Assembly (NCBI RefSeq): GCF_000515315.1
Contig: NZ_KI911562.1
Coordinates: 2,316,501-2,380,500, forward strand
Direction of reading: 5' to 3'
Length of the DNA stretch: 64,000 nucleotides
Origin: Asinibacterium sp. OR53
GTDB taxonomy: Bacteria; Bacteroidota; Bacteroidia; Chitinophagales; Chitinophagaceae
Positions 7,761 through 17,377 of the stretch are shown in pieces. The position numbers and the translations under genes were made by a program. Numbering within the stretch: the stretch's first letter is position 1; the number at the start of each line of letters is the position of its first letter. Under the pieces are notes generated by a model, which saw nothing but the letters and a program-made list of their open reading frames with translations, was not told the DNA's origin and did not search any database.

Positions 7761-10700
7761 CTATTTATCGCTCGACACACTTGAATCGGGCGGCTGCTTG
7801 AATTCGATGTCTTTCTCTTTTCTTCCGAACAGGGTTTCAAAATCTCTCCGGTAAGAAATGCTGGCGCCCTGCCGGTTGCGGCGGCCCAGGCTGGATCCGG
7901 CAATATCCAGGCTGTTCTTGCTGAAAATGATCATTCGCAGTTTGCGATCTTTCGATAACACGATCTCTATGTTGAGATCAGGCAGCCACTGGAAGTTACC
8001 ATTCTGTACCGCAGAAGTATTACCCAGGTTGAAATCCAGGTCGCCACCGAAAGTAACGACTACATTATCATTAAAGAAACTTTTGCCGAATTTGAAGTTG
8101 ATGCGCGAGCGGTCAAGGCGGTTGCTGTTGGCCACCAGTCCATCGTTGTTCAGATCGAGACTGGAGCTGCTGTACAATGATGTACCCAGGTCGAAGCGCA
8201 GGCTTTTATCTCCGGTAAGCTTATACAGGATATTCGAGAAAACTTTGTTCACCTCTTTGGTCAATACCTGTGAAAGGGTATTCACGCCCACTGTAGTAAG
8301 CGAATAGGGGTTGGTAGCGTTACTGCCTCCTGTCTGTCCTATCGGCGAAAAAGAATTGAATGCGATCAGGAATGCTACTTGCTTCAGCATTTCATTCTGG
8401 TCTTTTTCTATCCTGGCCACATAATTGGAAAAATCATTGTCTATTTTAGCCGGACTTCCCGCGGGGAAGTCAAAACGGAAAGTAATCTCCGGTTTCAGCA
8501 ACTGTTTACGTAACTCTACGATCACATACACATCTCCGCGGTAAGCTTTGATGGTTCCGGTGAAGTTATTGGTACCGATGAGATCGCTGAGGCTAACACC
8601 CTGGGCGGTGTACTGCGCATCGATATTCATATTGGCTTTGAAAGGATCACCATTCCATTCAATATAATTGCCCGCTTCGGGAAGCATTTCAAAGGGTTTG
8701 CGAACCAATCCCTGCATGTTGAAATCATAGTTTCCTCTCTCAATGTAGTAGCGCCCGCGAATGGAAAGGGGCTCTGTAGAACCTGCCCTGATCTTTAGTG
8801 TTCCATGACCGGTAGCTTTGATCACTTCACCCGCCAGATCATCCAGTATAACGTCGATCTGTGTACGGTTGTCGGCAGTAATATCCAGATCAACCAATAA
8901 ATTGAAATTTGAGTTGTTATCAGCTTTGGCCATTTCGGTACCATACTGCTTGAATACAATAAAGTCGGCATTGCCACTTTCTTTGCTTACCGAGTTAGGT
9001 ATGAAGATATGTGAGCTGTCTTTTGTTTCCCCAATGATGGTCATCCTGGCAGCACTTTCGGGCCCTTTCAAGCTGAGCTTGGCCGAACCGATGGCTTTAC
9101 CGTAGAATTGCTGGTTGTCTTTCAGCCGTGTATTGAGCAGCAGCAATTTATTGGTATTGAGATCAAAATCAAACCCCAGGTCCTTGAAACCACGTTCATA
9201 CAATTTGCCTTTCACTGTACCGGTATTCTTGTATACATCCGCAATCTTGAATTCACCGAAATTGATGCCGTCTTCCTCAAATTTGATATCAGCCGAATCG
9301 ATTGTATAATATACCTGTGTATAGTTCACTTTCATGCCTGCATTCTTCAGCTTGATATGTCCCAGCAAATTGGGAGCATTGGGATTGCCGTTGATATTGA
9401 GCGTGCCGGTTGCTTTCCCTTTGATATCTGTGAACAGGTCGCTAAGGAATTGATGAAGAATATCGATTTTGGAGTCATTCAGCTTGAGATCTACATTGAG
9501 TGGCTGGCCAACGGAGTCCTTCAGGTTATACATTCCTGCAAAAGAAAAATTATAACCATCGTTTGGCGAAACAGCATCCATGGAAATTTTACCGGTTTTG
9601 CTGTCATAACCTGCTTTGAGATTCACGGTGCCAACAGAGTCGTCGTTGAGCCGGAACTGTTCAGCTTTCAATGTTGCATCGGCTCTGAACTGGCCAAAGA
9701 AATCACTCAATACGATATTGCCGTTGGTAACGCCCTCGAGGTGTGGCTGCTTCATGAATAAGGAAGTAAGATCACCCAATACAACATTTTTCAGTGATAC
9801 CACAAGATTGTTGGTATTGCCCCCATCTTCTTCCTCTGTTTTGACGGCTATTTCCTGGAAGCCCTGCACAAACTTTACATTTTGCGCGCTTACAAAATGC
9901 GTACGTACTACCAGCTCTCCTTCTTTTTCAATACTCCATTTCTTTTCATTCAGTACAAAAGAAGAAGGCCTGAACAACACCCGCACACCATCGTCCAGCG
10001 TAAATACATCTGCATTCAGGCTTGCATCATTCAGGGTAATATCGGCGCTGGTTTTAACGGATACTATGGAATGGTCGCCTTTGGATACAACATCGAGATG
10101 GGTATTCGGGAACCGCAGGCTGTCGCCAATTTGCGTACTGCTGATTTCTCCCTTTAAAGAAAGGGTATCCATATTACCCACCCCTTTCAAGTCAATGCCT
10201 GTAATACTATAATTATCATATTTACCAAAAGGCACCAGGCTGGTGATGTGGAGTTCATTCTTGCGTGTATCTACTGTTCCTTCGAGGCTGGCATCATTGA
10301 AGCCGCTCAGGTGCTTATTGAAAATATGCAGGTAAGGTTCAATATAATTGGTATGCAGACTTATATTGAACTGTTGGTTTTGTGGTGTGTATCGCGGCTG
10401 CTTGACATAACTTGGGAAATAGTGACTGAGAAAGACCTGGAAACTGGCCGGGAGGTCCAGGATGGAGAATTTGCCGGAGATAGAGGCGGCAAAATCATTG
10501 CTGTTCAATTGCAGATACTTGACGGTGTCAAGATAATAGGAAGTAAGGTTTACTGAGTCGAAGTTGAGTTTGGTATCCGGACTACGGATCTCTGCGTTCA
10601 GGAATTTGGCAGTACCCAGGAAGTTATCGATGTTGGTACCGGTGAAGTTCACGTCCAGCAGACCTGTCAGTTCCATATTTTCTTTCATGAAATGCAACGC

Positions 10701-12599
10701 GTACAGGTTCGAATTCACCAGGTCGCCCAGTATGTTGAAACTGGGCTGGGGTTTTGTGAGGTCGATCTGCACATCACTGGTGAAGTTGAGGTTGGGGTCA
10801 TTGATCTTTACTTCACCACTGAAATATTTTTTTTGGAAAGTACCGTTGGTGACAATATTGGTATAGGTATAGTCATTAAACTCAATGGAACTGATACTTC
10901 CGTCGAGCGTGGTTTTCAGCTTGTCTACGTTGAAGCTGCTGCCCGTGATCTTTCCTTTGAAATCGGCGAGTCCCAACTGGTCGTTGTTGAGAAATTTACC
11001 GATGTTGAATCGCGATGTTTCTATGTTACCGGTATAAGAAGGCTCTCCTTTGCGCGGCAACTGCATGCTGATATTCGTTTTCACACCACCCAGTTGAGAA
11101 CTCAATATGCCATCGGTAGTAAAATTGCGGATGGTGCCATTGAAATTTCCCCTGTAAATAATGGTACCCAATGCAGCCAGGTTGGGTTCTGTTACTGTTT
11201 TCAGCACAGGCAGGAATGTGGTCAGGTCGTACTGGTTGCTCTGCAACGTACCATTGCTCCAGTGGATGCGGGTGGTATTGATATCGGGCAATCCCTTCAT
11301 GCTCAGGTTGCCCGAAAGGGTAGTGGTAGCGCCCACTTTGGTAACCAGGTTGGTAATATTGAAAGCGCTCACGGTTCCCAGGAAATGACCATTCAGTTGC
11401 GCCACCCTGTTCCATGATTTTAATTCGGGTGCGAAATAAGCGATGTCTTCCGTATTCACTTTCGAATCGTGGAACCTGGCTTCCATGGTCACATTGGTAA
11501 TATAATCACCAAAGTCGCGATTGAAATCAGCGAATTTCATTGCATAGTAATTTCCCAGCCGGCTTTTACCTGTTTGCAGATCGAGGGAAGCGAATTCCAT
11601 GATCTGCGGGGTAAAGCGGAATGCGGCTTTGAGTTTTTTGAGTTCAAAGCCTGAGCGGTCTCTTACTGTGAGGTCTACATTGGCACGTAAAGTGTCTTTG
11701 ACGAAAGCAATATGTTTAAAGGTTCCGTTGAGCCTGCTAAGATGTATATGGGAACCATCGAAACCTGCGGTAGGTGTTCGTTTATTTCCATCGATATTCA
11801 AACCGCCGTTGCTGAGCCGCAGGTTCGCCACTTTCACCAGCACATTGCCGGCATTGAGGTACATGCCAGTATCGGGTGTAGCAGGATTATGGGGTTTGAG
11901 TGAATCGGGCCGCAGGGGCGGCAGGTTCAGTATGGAAAAGAAGGGCTTGTCGATCGACACGTCGTTGATCAGGAAAATGCTTTTATTGAGGTCTATTTTG
12001 TCTGCATCGAGCACCAGGCTTCCTACCCGCGCTTCCATCCGCTCGCCACGCCAGAGGTCATTCTTGATGAGCCGGAGATTTTTCAGGTCAACCTTTTTAA
12101 GGTTCAACGCCAGTCCGCCACCTTCTTTCTTTTTAGCGGGTGAAGGTGAGGCCAATGAATCGATGATGAACTGGTAATTCCAGTTCGAATCGCTGCGTTG
12201 CAATTTAACAACGGCATCTTCCAGTCCAACGTATTTCAATACGGCAGTATCTTTCAAAAAGAACCAATCGGTAATACGCACTTTCAGTTGACCTGCATAC
12301 AGGATGGTGTCTTTGTGCAGGTCACGCACCAGCATGGTATCCATGTTGAGGCGGTTGAAAAAGGAAAAGCTTACTTTTTTAATGCTCACTTCTGTTCCCA
12401 ATGTTTTCGACAAACGTTTGGTAGCCATACCTACCAGCCAGTTTTGTATCACGCTGGTCTGGAGAGCAATCCACACACCCAAGATAAAGGCAATCAGGAA
12501 GAGGATGGTCCGGCGTAGTATTTTAAAGAATCGCTTCAGAAAGGTCCGTTTGTTTTGTAAAAATAGGCAATAGGTATTGGCAGGCAAATTCAATACCAA
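7761..12599 (-). CDS. TamB/AsmA-like translocation and assembly module protein
   Basis: A very long reading frame (about 1,610 residues) with a single N-terminal membrane anchor (TILFLIAFILGVWIAL) and then long stretches of alternating beta pattern, as in AsmA/TamB proteins that form hydrophobic grooves across the periplasm for lipid or protein transport. The C-terminal TamB (DUF490) domain is recognisable in FTGTIKAYRGDVYVIV, LLKPEITFRFDFP and INFKFGKSFF...VVTFGGDLDF. The start is uncertain: an ATG at 12692 would overlap the upstream DinB-like gene by 89 bases. TTG codons at 12599, 12593 and 12587, just after that gene's TGA (12604-12606), give a short basic N-terminus before the anchor and fit better. 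Both genes are on the minus strand and probably co-transcribed. Confidence 0.85.
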   Translation of the reverse strand: MVLNLPANTYCLFLQNKRTFLKRFFKILRRTILFLIAFILGVWIALQTSVIQNWLVGMATKRLSKTLGTEVSIKKVSFSFFNRLNMDTMLVRDLHKDTILYAGQLKVRITDWFFLKDTAVLKYVGLEDAVVKLQRSDSNWNYQFIIDSLASPSPAKKKEGGGLALNLKKVDLKNLRLIKNDLWRGERMEARVGSLVLDADKIDLNKSIFLINDVSIDKPFFSILNLPPLRPDSLKPHNPATPDTGMYLNAGNVLVKVANLRLSNGGLNIDGNKRTPTAGFDGSHIHLSRLNGTFKHIAFVKDTLRANVDLTVRDRSGFELKKLKAAFRFTPQIMEFASLDLQTGKSRLGNYYAMKFADFNRDFGDYITNVTMEARFHDSKVNTEDIAYFAPELKSWNRVAQLNGHFLGTVSAFNITNLVTKVGATTTLSGNLSMKGLPDINTTRIHWSNGTLQSNQYDLTTFLPVLKTVTEPNLAALGTIIYRGNFNGTIRNFTTDGILSSQLGGVKTNISMQLPRKGEPSYTGNIETSRFNIGKFLNNDQLGLADFKGKITGSSFNVDKLKTTLDGSISSIEFNDYTYTNIVTNGTFQKKYFSGEVKINDPNLNFTSDVQIDLTKPQPSFNILGDLVNSNLYALHFMKENMELTGLLDVNFTGTNIDNFLGTAKFLNAEIRSPDTKLNFDSVNLTSYYLDTVKYLQLNSNDFAASISGKFSILDLPASFQVFLSHYFPSYVKQPRYTPQNQQFNISLHTNYIEPYLHIFNKHLSGFNDASLEGTVDTRKNELHITSLVPFGKYDNYSITGIDLKGVGNMDTLSLKGEISSTQIGDSLRFPNTHLDVVSKGDHSIVSVKTSADITLNDASLNADVFTLDDGVRVLFRPSSFVLNEKKWSIEKEGELVVRTHFVSAQNVKFVQGFQEIAVKTEEEDGGNTNNLVVSLKNVVLGDLTSLFMKQPHLEGVTNGNIVLSDFFGQFRADATLKAEQFRLNDDSVGTVNLKAGYDSKTGKISMDAVSPNDGYNFSFAGMYNLKDSVGQPLNVDLKLNDSKIDILHQFLSDLFTDIKGKATGTLNINGNPNAPNLLGHIKLKNAGMKVNYTQVYYTIDSADIKFEEDGINFGEFKIADVYKNTGTVKGKLYERGFKDLGFDFDLNTNKLLLLNTRLKDNQQFYGKAIGSAKLSLKGPESAARMTIIGETKDSSHIFIPNSVSKESGNADFIVFKQYGTEMAKADNNSNFNLLVDLDITADNRTQIDVILDDLAGEVIKATGHGTLKIRAGSTEPLSIRGRYYIERGNYDFNMQGLVRKPFEMLPEAGNYIEWNGDPFKANMNIDAQYTAQGVSLSDLIGTNNFTGTIKAYRGDVYVIVELRKQLLKPEITFRFDFPAGSPAKIDNDFSNYVARIEKDQNEMLKQVAFLIAFNSFSPIGQTGGSNATNPYSLTTVGVNTLSQVLTKEVNKVFSNILYKLTGDKSLRFDLGTSLYSSSSLDLNNDGLVANSNRLDRSRINFKFGKSFFNDNVVVTFGGDLDFNLGNTSAVQNGNFQWLPDLNIEIVLSKDRKLRMIIFSKNSLDIAGSSLGRRNRQGASISYRRDFETLFGRKEKDIEFKQPPDSSVSSDK

Positions 12600-12603
12600 A
12601 CAC

Positions 12604-13155
12604 TCAGGGCTGCTTTGTTTCGCCTTTTTTAACACTTTCAAGGTATTGTTGACTATGACCTTTGGGGATACTGAGAGAGGACCAGCCTTCATTACGCACC
12701 ATTTTACCCAGGTAAACGATCTGCCCTACATGGTAGGAATAATGCGCCAGTTGCCGCAGGATGGCGTCATATGCATCGATGCTTTCGGAGCGGATAGTTA
12801 TTTTCCTGAGGAGGTCTTCAGGTTGAAGGCGCTCCAAAGTTTGCAGCAGGCAGTTCCAGCCATCATTCCATAAAGCATTAACTGCTTCCCTGGTATGCTG
12901 TTTTGTTTCGAACTCGGCATCCCGCTGGCGCCAGCTTTTCTCTCCATCTTCCGTAAGAAAATTCGTCCACCTGCTGAGCATATTCCCATGCAGGTGTTGG
13001 ATGATCATGGCAATGCTGTTGCTTTCTGTTGTAGGAAGATAATGCAATTCTGCCTCCGATAATTGAGCCAGTGTTTTTTCTCCCAGCTCTTTATAGTTGC
13101 GGAAACGCTTGATGCTGTCTTTTAAAAATCCTTCTGCTAATTTTTGACTTTTCAC
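12604..13155 (-). CDS. DinB-fold protein (DUF1572 family)
   Basis: A 183-residue predicted helical-bundle protein. The stretch MIIQHLHGNMLSRWTNFLTEDGEK carries the first conserved His, TREAVNALWNDGWNCLLQTLERL is the central helix and ILRQLAHYSYHVGQIVYLGKMV (in parts, HYSYHVGQIVYLGK) carries the paired histidines of the DinB/YfiT metal-binding fold. Members are poorly characterised; some are metal-dependent thiol S-transferases, but no substrate can be inferred here. Its stop lies next to the probable start of the TamB-like gene. Confidence 0.85.
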   Translation of the reverse strand: MKSQKLAEGFLKDSIKRFRNYKELGEKTLAQLSEAELHYLPTTESNSIAMIIQHLHGNMLSRWTNFLTEDGEKSWRQRDAEFETKQHTREAVNALWNDGWNCLLQTLERLQPEDLLRKITIRSESIDAYDAILRQLAHYSYHVGQIVYLGKMVRNEGWSSLSIPKGHSQQYLESVKKGETKQP

Positions 13156-13751
13156 TTTTGATTTTTTAGTTAACCCAAATTGCTAGAAAAGTAATGAGTA
13201 TTAAAGGATTTTTTTTAAGCTACCACACTTAAAAACGAATCAAAATGCTCATGAAGGATAAAATTATGAGGATTTACTGTATTGTAGATGGTATTTTAAA
13301 GGGTGTAGGGCATTTGGAAGATAGCTAGCACTGAGTGAGTGGCAGTGAAATGATAACGACGGCGTTCATATCAGTGCTGTATTTGAAGTCATTTGGATAA
13401 GGGGCAAGGAGTTTATCAAAATGGGGAGCCTTTACCAGCAGAAAGCAAGATTCAGGCTTTTACTACGAATAAGCTTTTAAATTGGTTAATAACTTTTATT
13501 ATTTAATGTTATTTTAATATAAAATAATTGCAATCTTCAAAATACATTAATAAATTAGATTAATTGTTTTTCGCTTGATTCACCCCCCCCCCTCAAGCGG
13601 CGCTAAGTTTCAATTTGGATTTATCAGTTTGATGTCAACTCTTCCGCTGAATCTTCAAAGTAGGAAGTTATTGGCTTATTAACAGCGTTTGAATAAATGC
13701 AATAGTTTTTTATTGCAATTGATAAATGATTGTTTAACTAAAATTCGCAAT
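13156..13751. other. AT-rich gene-poor interval
   Basis: About 600 bases without a convincing gene. A 27-codon frame beginning near 13242 (MLMKDKIMRIYC...) has no recognisable features. The only notable structure is the C10-loop hairpin at 13572-13599, upstream of the lipoprotein gene. The high AT content and the following IS element suggest a laterally altered region. Confidence 0.5.
13572..13599. repeat. Hairpin with a ten-C homopolymer loop
   Basis: CGCTTGA (13572-13578) and TCAAGCG (13593-13599) are perfect complements around TTCA plus ten consecutive C (13583-13592). Homopolymers this long are prone to slipped-strand length change. It lies about 150 bases before the lipoprotein start. 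Confidence 0.6.
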
Positions 13752-14219
13752 ATGAAAAAGAGTATCTTAATCCTGTCTGTTCTTGGCTACATCGCATTTA
13801 TCTCATGCAACAAAACCGAAATTTCTTCACTTCAAAAATCCAACAATTCCGAGGTATTGAAGAAAACAAAAAATTATATAATTCCTGGCCCATGCCCTTA
13901 TAGCTGCTCGGACCAAAGATGTATGAATTACGAATCTGGATATTGTGGTTACATACCGGTAATTAATAACCCCAACAATCCATATAATTATGTTGGTCCA
14001 AATCACAATAACGGTATGGATTATTCTATTCCCAAAATTAACCCCAGCAGCCCAACTCTCGAATCTGATATCCTCAACACTACAAAGGCCTATGTACAAA
14101 CTTTAGGGTATAATCCTAATGATTTTCAGAGTACATATGACCAGGGCGTAGCAAATGGGTATTTCCCTTTTTACAAAACTCCAGATTTAGATTCCCTTGG
14201 TATTATCATGACATTGTAA
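13752..14219 (+). CDS. Small predicted lipoprotein, unknown function
   Basis: A 155-residue protein starting MKKSILILSVLGYIAFISC, a lipoprotein signal peptide with the acceptor Cys at about residue 19. An upstream in-frame ATG at 13689 would place 21 polar residues before the signal and is less likely. The mature part contains a Cys-rich segment (GPCPYSCSDQRCMNYESGYCGY) with six cysteines within 22 residues (only outlined here), then an Asn/Pro-rich linker and a helical C-terminus. I do not recognise the family. The stop codon is only three bases from the IS3-family element boundary, so the C-terminus could have been altered by the insertion. Confidence 0.6.
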   Translation: MKKSILILSVLGYIAFISCNKTEISSLQKSNNSEVLKKTKNYIIPGPCPYSCSDQRCMNYESGYCGYIPVINNPNNPYNYVGPNHNNGMDYSIPKINPSSPTLESDILNTTKAYVQTLGYNPNDFQSTYDQGVANGYFPFYKTPDLDSLGIIMTL

Positions 14220-14293
14220 GCTTCCCCTGAATGTTACCCATGTGAGGTTAGAGTTAACGACCAAAAGCTTGTTAACTTTAAACTTTGAAACAC

Positions 14294-14560
14294 ATGAAAA
14301 AAGGAAGATTTACCGAAGCGCAGATTGTATCTGCAATGAAGAAACAGGAATCAGGAATTGCTGTTAAAGAGATTGCCCGAGAGATGGGTATCAGCGAAGC
14401 AACGTTTTACAATTGGAAGGCTAAGTATGGAGGCATGGAAGTGAGTGATGTTGTAAAAATGAAGCAGATGGAAGCTGAGATCAGTGAGTACAAGAAGATC
14501 GTGGCGGAGTTAAGCCTGGAGAACCGGGCAATGAAGAACCTGATCGCAAAAAAGTTTTAA
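14294..14560 (+). CDS. IS3-family transposase OrfA
   Basis: An 88-residue OrfA with the helix-turn-helix of IS3-family elements: MKKGRFTEAQIVSAMKKQ, then EIAREMGISEATFYNWKAKYGG and a leucine-zipper-like C-terminal helix (MEAEISEYKKIVAELSLENR). It binds the terminal repeats and is also the N-terminal part of the OrfAB transposase made by frameshifting. A TTG at 14285 is an alternative start, but the ATG at 14294 gives the family N-terminus. The frame ends in TAA at 14558-14560, immediately after an A AAA AAG slippery heptamer. Confidence 0.92.
   Translation: MKKGRFTEAQIVSAMKKQESGIAVKEIAREMGISEATFYNWKAKYGGMEVSDVVKMKQMEAEISEYKKIVAELSLENRAMKNLIAKKF
14548..14554 (+). promoter_or_regulatory. Programmed -1 frameshift site of the IS element
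   Basis: A-AAA-AAG lies just before the OrfA stop. A one-base backward slip reads AAA AAA GTT TTA and joins OrfA to the OrfB frame (KKVLTPEAKRETVHHLMEEE), giving the active OrfAB fusion usual in this family. Confidence 0.8.
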
Positions 14561-14595
14561 CGCCTGAAGCGAAACGGGAAACTGTTCATCATCTG

Positions 14596-15414
14596 ATGGA
14601 AGAAGAGCAGTTAAGTAACCGTAAGGCGTGCGAACTGGCAGGTATATCCCGCAACACCTACCGGTATCAACCAAAACCTAAGGATGACAGTGAAGTTCAG
14701 GATGCACTGACGGTTTTAACAACCAAACATGTTGCCATTGGATTTTGGCAGTGTTGCTATCGTCTTTGGAATAAAGGGCATGAATGGAATCATAAACGGA
14801 TCTATCGGGTATACACAGATATGAAGCTGAATATCCGTCGCAGAGGCAAGAAACGGCTCCCAGAGCGGATAAAGCAACCCTTAAACGTTCCAACAGCACC
14901 TAACCAGGTATGGAGCATTGATTTTATGACCGACACGCTCGTAGATGGCAGAAGGTTCCGATTGTTCAATGTGATGGATGATTTTAACCGTGAATCGCTG
15001 GCGATAGAGGTTGACACCTCACTTCCGGCACTCAGGGTGATCAGGGTACTGGAAAGACTGATTGTTCAGCGAGGCAAGCCTGCCAATATCCGTTGCGACA
15101 ATGGCCCAGAGTTTATCAGCCACAAACTGGAAGAGTGGTGCAATGATGAGCAAAGACAGATTACGATACAATTTATTCAACCGGGGAAACCCACACAAAA
15201 TGCATACATAGAAAGGAAGAATGGAAGCATCAGAAGAGAAGTATTGAATGCTTACCTGTTTTATCGTTTGTCAGAAGTGAGAGAACAGACCGAAGAGTGG
15301 AGGATCGACTATAACACTGAACGACCACACAAATCGTTAGGTTATCTCTCACCGATCAGGTATGCGCAAATGATGGAAGAACGAAAAAACCTTATCTTAG
15401 AAAACTCTAACTAA
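14596..15414 (+). CDS. IS3-family transposase OrfB (DDE integrase core)
   Basis: A 272-residue catalytic part with an HTH_21 region at the start (SNRKACELAGISRNTYRYQP) and an rve integrase core. The first Asp is in QVWSIDFMTDTL, the second in NIRCDNGPEFIS and the Glu in NAYIERKNGSIRREVLNAY, followed by WRIDYNTERPHKSLGYLSP. This is a complete DDE triad. Translation most likely occurs as the OrfAB fusion through the slippery site, since the frame is open upstream of the ATG at 14596. The element therefore looks functional. Confidence 0.93.
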   Translation: MEEEQLSNRKACELAGISRNTYRYQPKPKDDSEVQDALTVLTTKHVAIGFWQCCYRLWNKGHEWNHKRIYRVYTDMKLNIRRRGKKRLPERIKQPLNVPTAPNQVWSIDFMTDTLVDGRRFRLFNVMDDFNRESLAIEVDTSLPALRVIRVLERLIVQRGKPANIRCDNGPEFISHKLEEWCNDEQRQITIQFIQPGKPTQNAYIERKNGSIRREVLNAYLFYRLSEVREQTEEWRIDYNTERPHKSLGYLSPIRYAQMMEERKNLILENSN

Positions 15415-15549
15415 GCGTGGGTAAAAATAAAGGGGAGCCGACACTATGTGTGAAGGCATGCCAAGAAAATATTTGATTTTACAATCTGGTATTGTTTATC
15501 CTGACTTTTACTTTGATAATATTGCTCATTAACTGCTTACTTAGATTAA

Positions 15550-17271
15550 TTAGTACCCCGCTACGGAGTCATCCCCTCGTATATCTGCCACTGCTTCCCT
15601 TTTTCCTCCGTTGACAATCCTCACTGCTTCGGTGCGGCCGATGCTTGGGCGCTCCTGGATATGGTACCCCATAGCTTCGAGTTCCTGCCTGGTGGTGGCA
15701 ATAAACTCTTTCTCTACATATACTTCATCGGGTAACCACTGGTGATGGAATTTTGGTTTGTTGATGGCATCGGAAAGGGTCATATTGAAATCCACCAGGT
15801 TCACCAGGGCCTGGTATACAGAAGTAGGGATAGTGGTTCCGCCCGGGGTTCCGATGGTGAGGTAAGGCTTATTGTCTTTCATCATCAGCGTAGGAGTCAT
15901 GGAGCTCAGCATGCGTTTGCCGGGCGCAATGGCATTGGCTTCGCCGCCCACGGCGCCGTACATATTGGGCACACCGGGCTTGACGCTGAAATCATCCATT
16001 TCATTGTTGAGGAGAAATCCTGCGCCACCTACTACTGTTTTGCAACCGTAACCTCCATTGAGGGTAGTGGTAACCGATACCAGGTTACCATCGGCGTCAA
16101 TCACACTGAGGTGCGTGGTCTCTTCGCTTTCTTTGATGATGCCGGGTTTTACATGCACACTCTGGCCGGCTTTTTCAGGCTGATAATCGGCCATTCGTTG
16201 TGTGAGATAAGCATCGCTTGTTAAAGTACTCACCGGTACTTTCCAAAAATCGGGATCGCCCATGTGTTCGGCCCTGTCGGCATAAGCCCTGCGTTCTGCT
16301 TCTATCATCAACTGCACCGATTTAGCCGATTGAAAGCCCATGTTCTTCACGGAATATTTTTCAATCATCTTCAGCATCTGCGCCAGCAAAATACCACCGC
16401 TGCTGGGTGGCGCAAAACTGATGATACGGTGTCCGCGGTATTCAAACTTCAGTGGCTCCCTCAATTTGGCAGTATAGTTTTTCAGGTCTTCGAGTTGAAT
16501 GATGCCATTGCCCCGTTGCATTTCTTCTACGATCAGTTGCGCGGTCTCCCCTTCATAAAAACCTTTGGCGCCGTTTTTTTGTATGCGCCTGAGTGTAGCC
16601 GCCAGCTCTTTCTGCACCAGCGTGTCCCCGGCCTTCCATTTCACAGGCTTTACAAAAACTGTAGGCTTTGTATTGTATTTGATAAAAGATTCGCGCGAAT
16701 TATTCAGGTTATTGGCTTCTCTTTCCGTGATCACAAAGCCTTTCTCTGCCAGGTCGATCGCCGGTTGGATCAGTTGTCTGAATGGCAGGCGTGCATAAGT
16801 GAGCGACGCAAATAAACCAGCGATGGTACCCGGGATACCCGAGGCAAGGTGTCCGTTTTGTGAAAGTGATACCTGTGCATTTCCATTTTTATCGAGGTAC
16901 ATATCCCTGCTGGCTCTGGAAGGGGCCGCTTCGCGGTAGTCGAGTCCAATGAGTTCTCCATTAGTTCTTCTCGCCAGTAAAAAACCACCACCGCCAATAT
17001 TACCTGCACCCGGATATACCACGGCCAGCGCCAGCTGCGTGGCAATGGCCGCATCAAATGCATTGCCGCCCCGTTTCAGCATCGCGGCGCCTACCTGGCT
17101 GGCCAAAGGATGGGCGCTGGATACCGCTCCGTGGCTATAAACAGCATTTTTTACGATGGTGTACTTGTAAGGGTTTACCGCTTTAGAAGGACCTACGATA
17201 GAAGGAACGGGTTGGGCGGATAGTCCGCACAACAGCATTGCGGCGATAAAGGTTAGATTGGCTTTTTTCAC
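15550..17271 (-). CDS. ggt: Gamma-glutamyltranspeptidase
   Basis: A 573-residue secreted precursor with a signal peptide (MKKANLTFIAAMLLCGLSAQ). It contains the N-terminal nucleophile hydrolase family segments GGNAFDAAIATQLALAVVYPGAGNIGGGGF (in parts, GGNAFDAAIATQLAL and GNIGGGGFLL), REAAPSRASRDMYLD and, at the processing site, EETTHLSVIDADGN with the catalytic Thr near residue 385 that becomes the N-terminus of the small subunit. The enzyme cleaves glutathione and other gamma-glutamyl compounds in the periplasm. It faces the M14 peptidase gene across about 100 bases. The start at 17271 gives the signal peptide and is well supported. Confidence 0.95.
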   Translation of the reverse strand: MKKANLTFIAAMLLCGLSAQPVPSIVGPSKAVNPYKYTIVKNAVYSHGAVSSAHPLASQVGAAMLKRGGNAFDAAIATQLALAVVYPGAGNIGGGGFLLARRTNGELIGLDYREAAPSRASRDMYLDKNGNAQVSLSQNGHLASGIPGTIAGLFASLTYARLPFRQLIQPAIDLAEKGFVITEREANNLNNSRESFIKYNTKPTVFVKPVKWKAGDTLVQKELAATLRRIQKNGAKGFYEGETAQLIVEEMQRGNGIIQLEDLKNYTAKLREPLKFEYRGHRIISFAPPSSGGILLAQMLKMIEKYSVKNMGFQSAKSVQLMIEAERRAYADRAEHMGDPDFWKVPVSTLTSDAYLTQRMADYQPEKAGQSVHVKPGIIKESEETTHLSVIDADGNLVSVTTTLNGGYGCKTVVGGAGFLLNNEMDDFSVKPGVPNMYGAVGGEANAIAPGKRMLSSMTPTLMMKDNKPYLTIGTPGGTTIPTSVYQALVNLVDFNMTLSDAINKPKFHHQWLPDEVYVEKEFIATTRQELEAMGYHIQERPSIGRTEAVRIVNGGKREAVADIRGDDSVAGY

Positions 17272-17377
17272 GATAGGAAATTAAGAACTATTTGACAATC
17301 CGGCAACAGGCATTGGATGAATGGTTTGATCTGATACTGAATTCTTTGTTACATTTATCCATAATTACGCTTCGCTT

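Larger units (their letters stand above)
14223..15436 (+). mobile_element. IS3-family insertion sequence (IS407-like)
   Basis: Two overlapping transposase frames flanked by imperfect inverted repeats of about 33 bases. The left end reads TCCCCTGAATG...TTACCCATG...GGTTAGAGTT and the complement of the right end reads TCCCCTTTATTT...TTACCCACG...AGTTAGAGTT, roughly 70 percent identical by eye. I see no clear target duplication (AGCT on the left, GCCG on the right), so the exact ends may be off by a few bases or the copy may be old or recombined. Total length is about 1.2 kb, which is normal for the family. Confidence 0.85.

Noticed and set aside
12600..12692. ATG at 12692 as the start of the TamB-like gene.
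   Set aside because: It would overlap the DinB-like gene by 89 bases and add about 31 residues with no feature before the membrane anchor. TTG starts just after the upstream stop are preferred, with low certainty.
13242..13328. A 27-codon frame in the gene-poor interval.
   Set aside because: No features, no spacing to neighbours and no terminator; probably chance.
14219..15440. Target-site duplication of the IS3-family element.
   Set aside because: The four bases on the left (AGCT) and right (GCCG) differ, so I do not claim a duplication.
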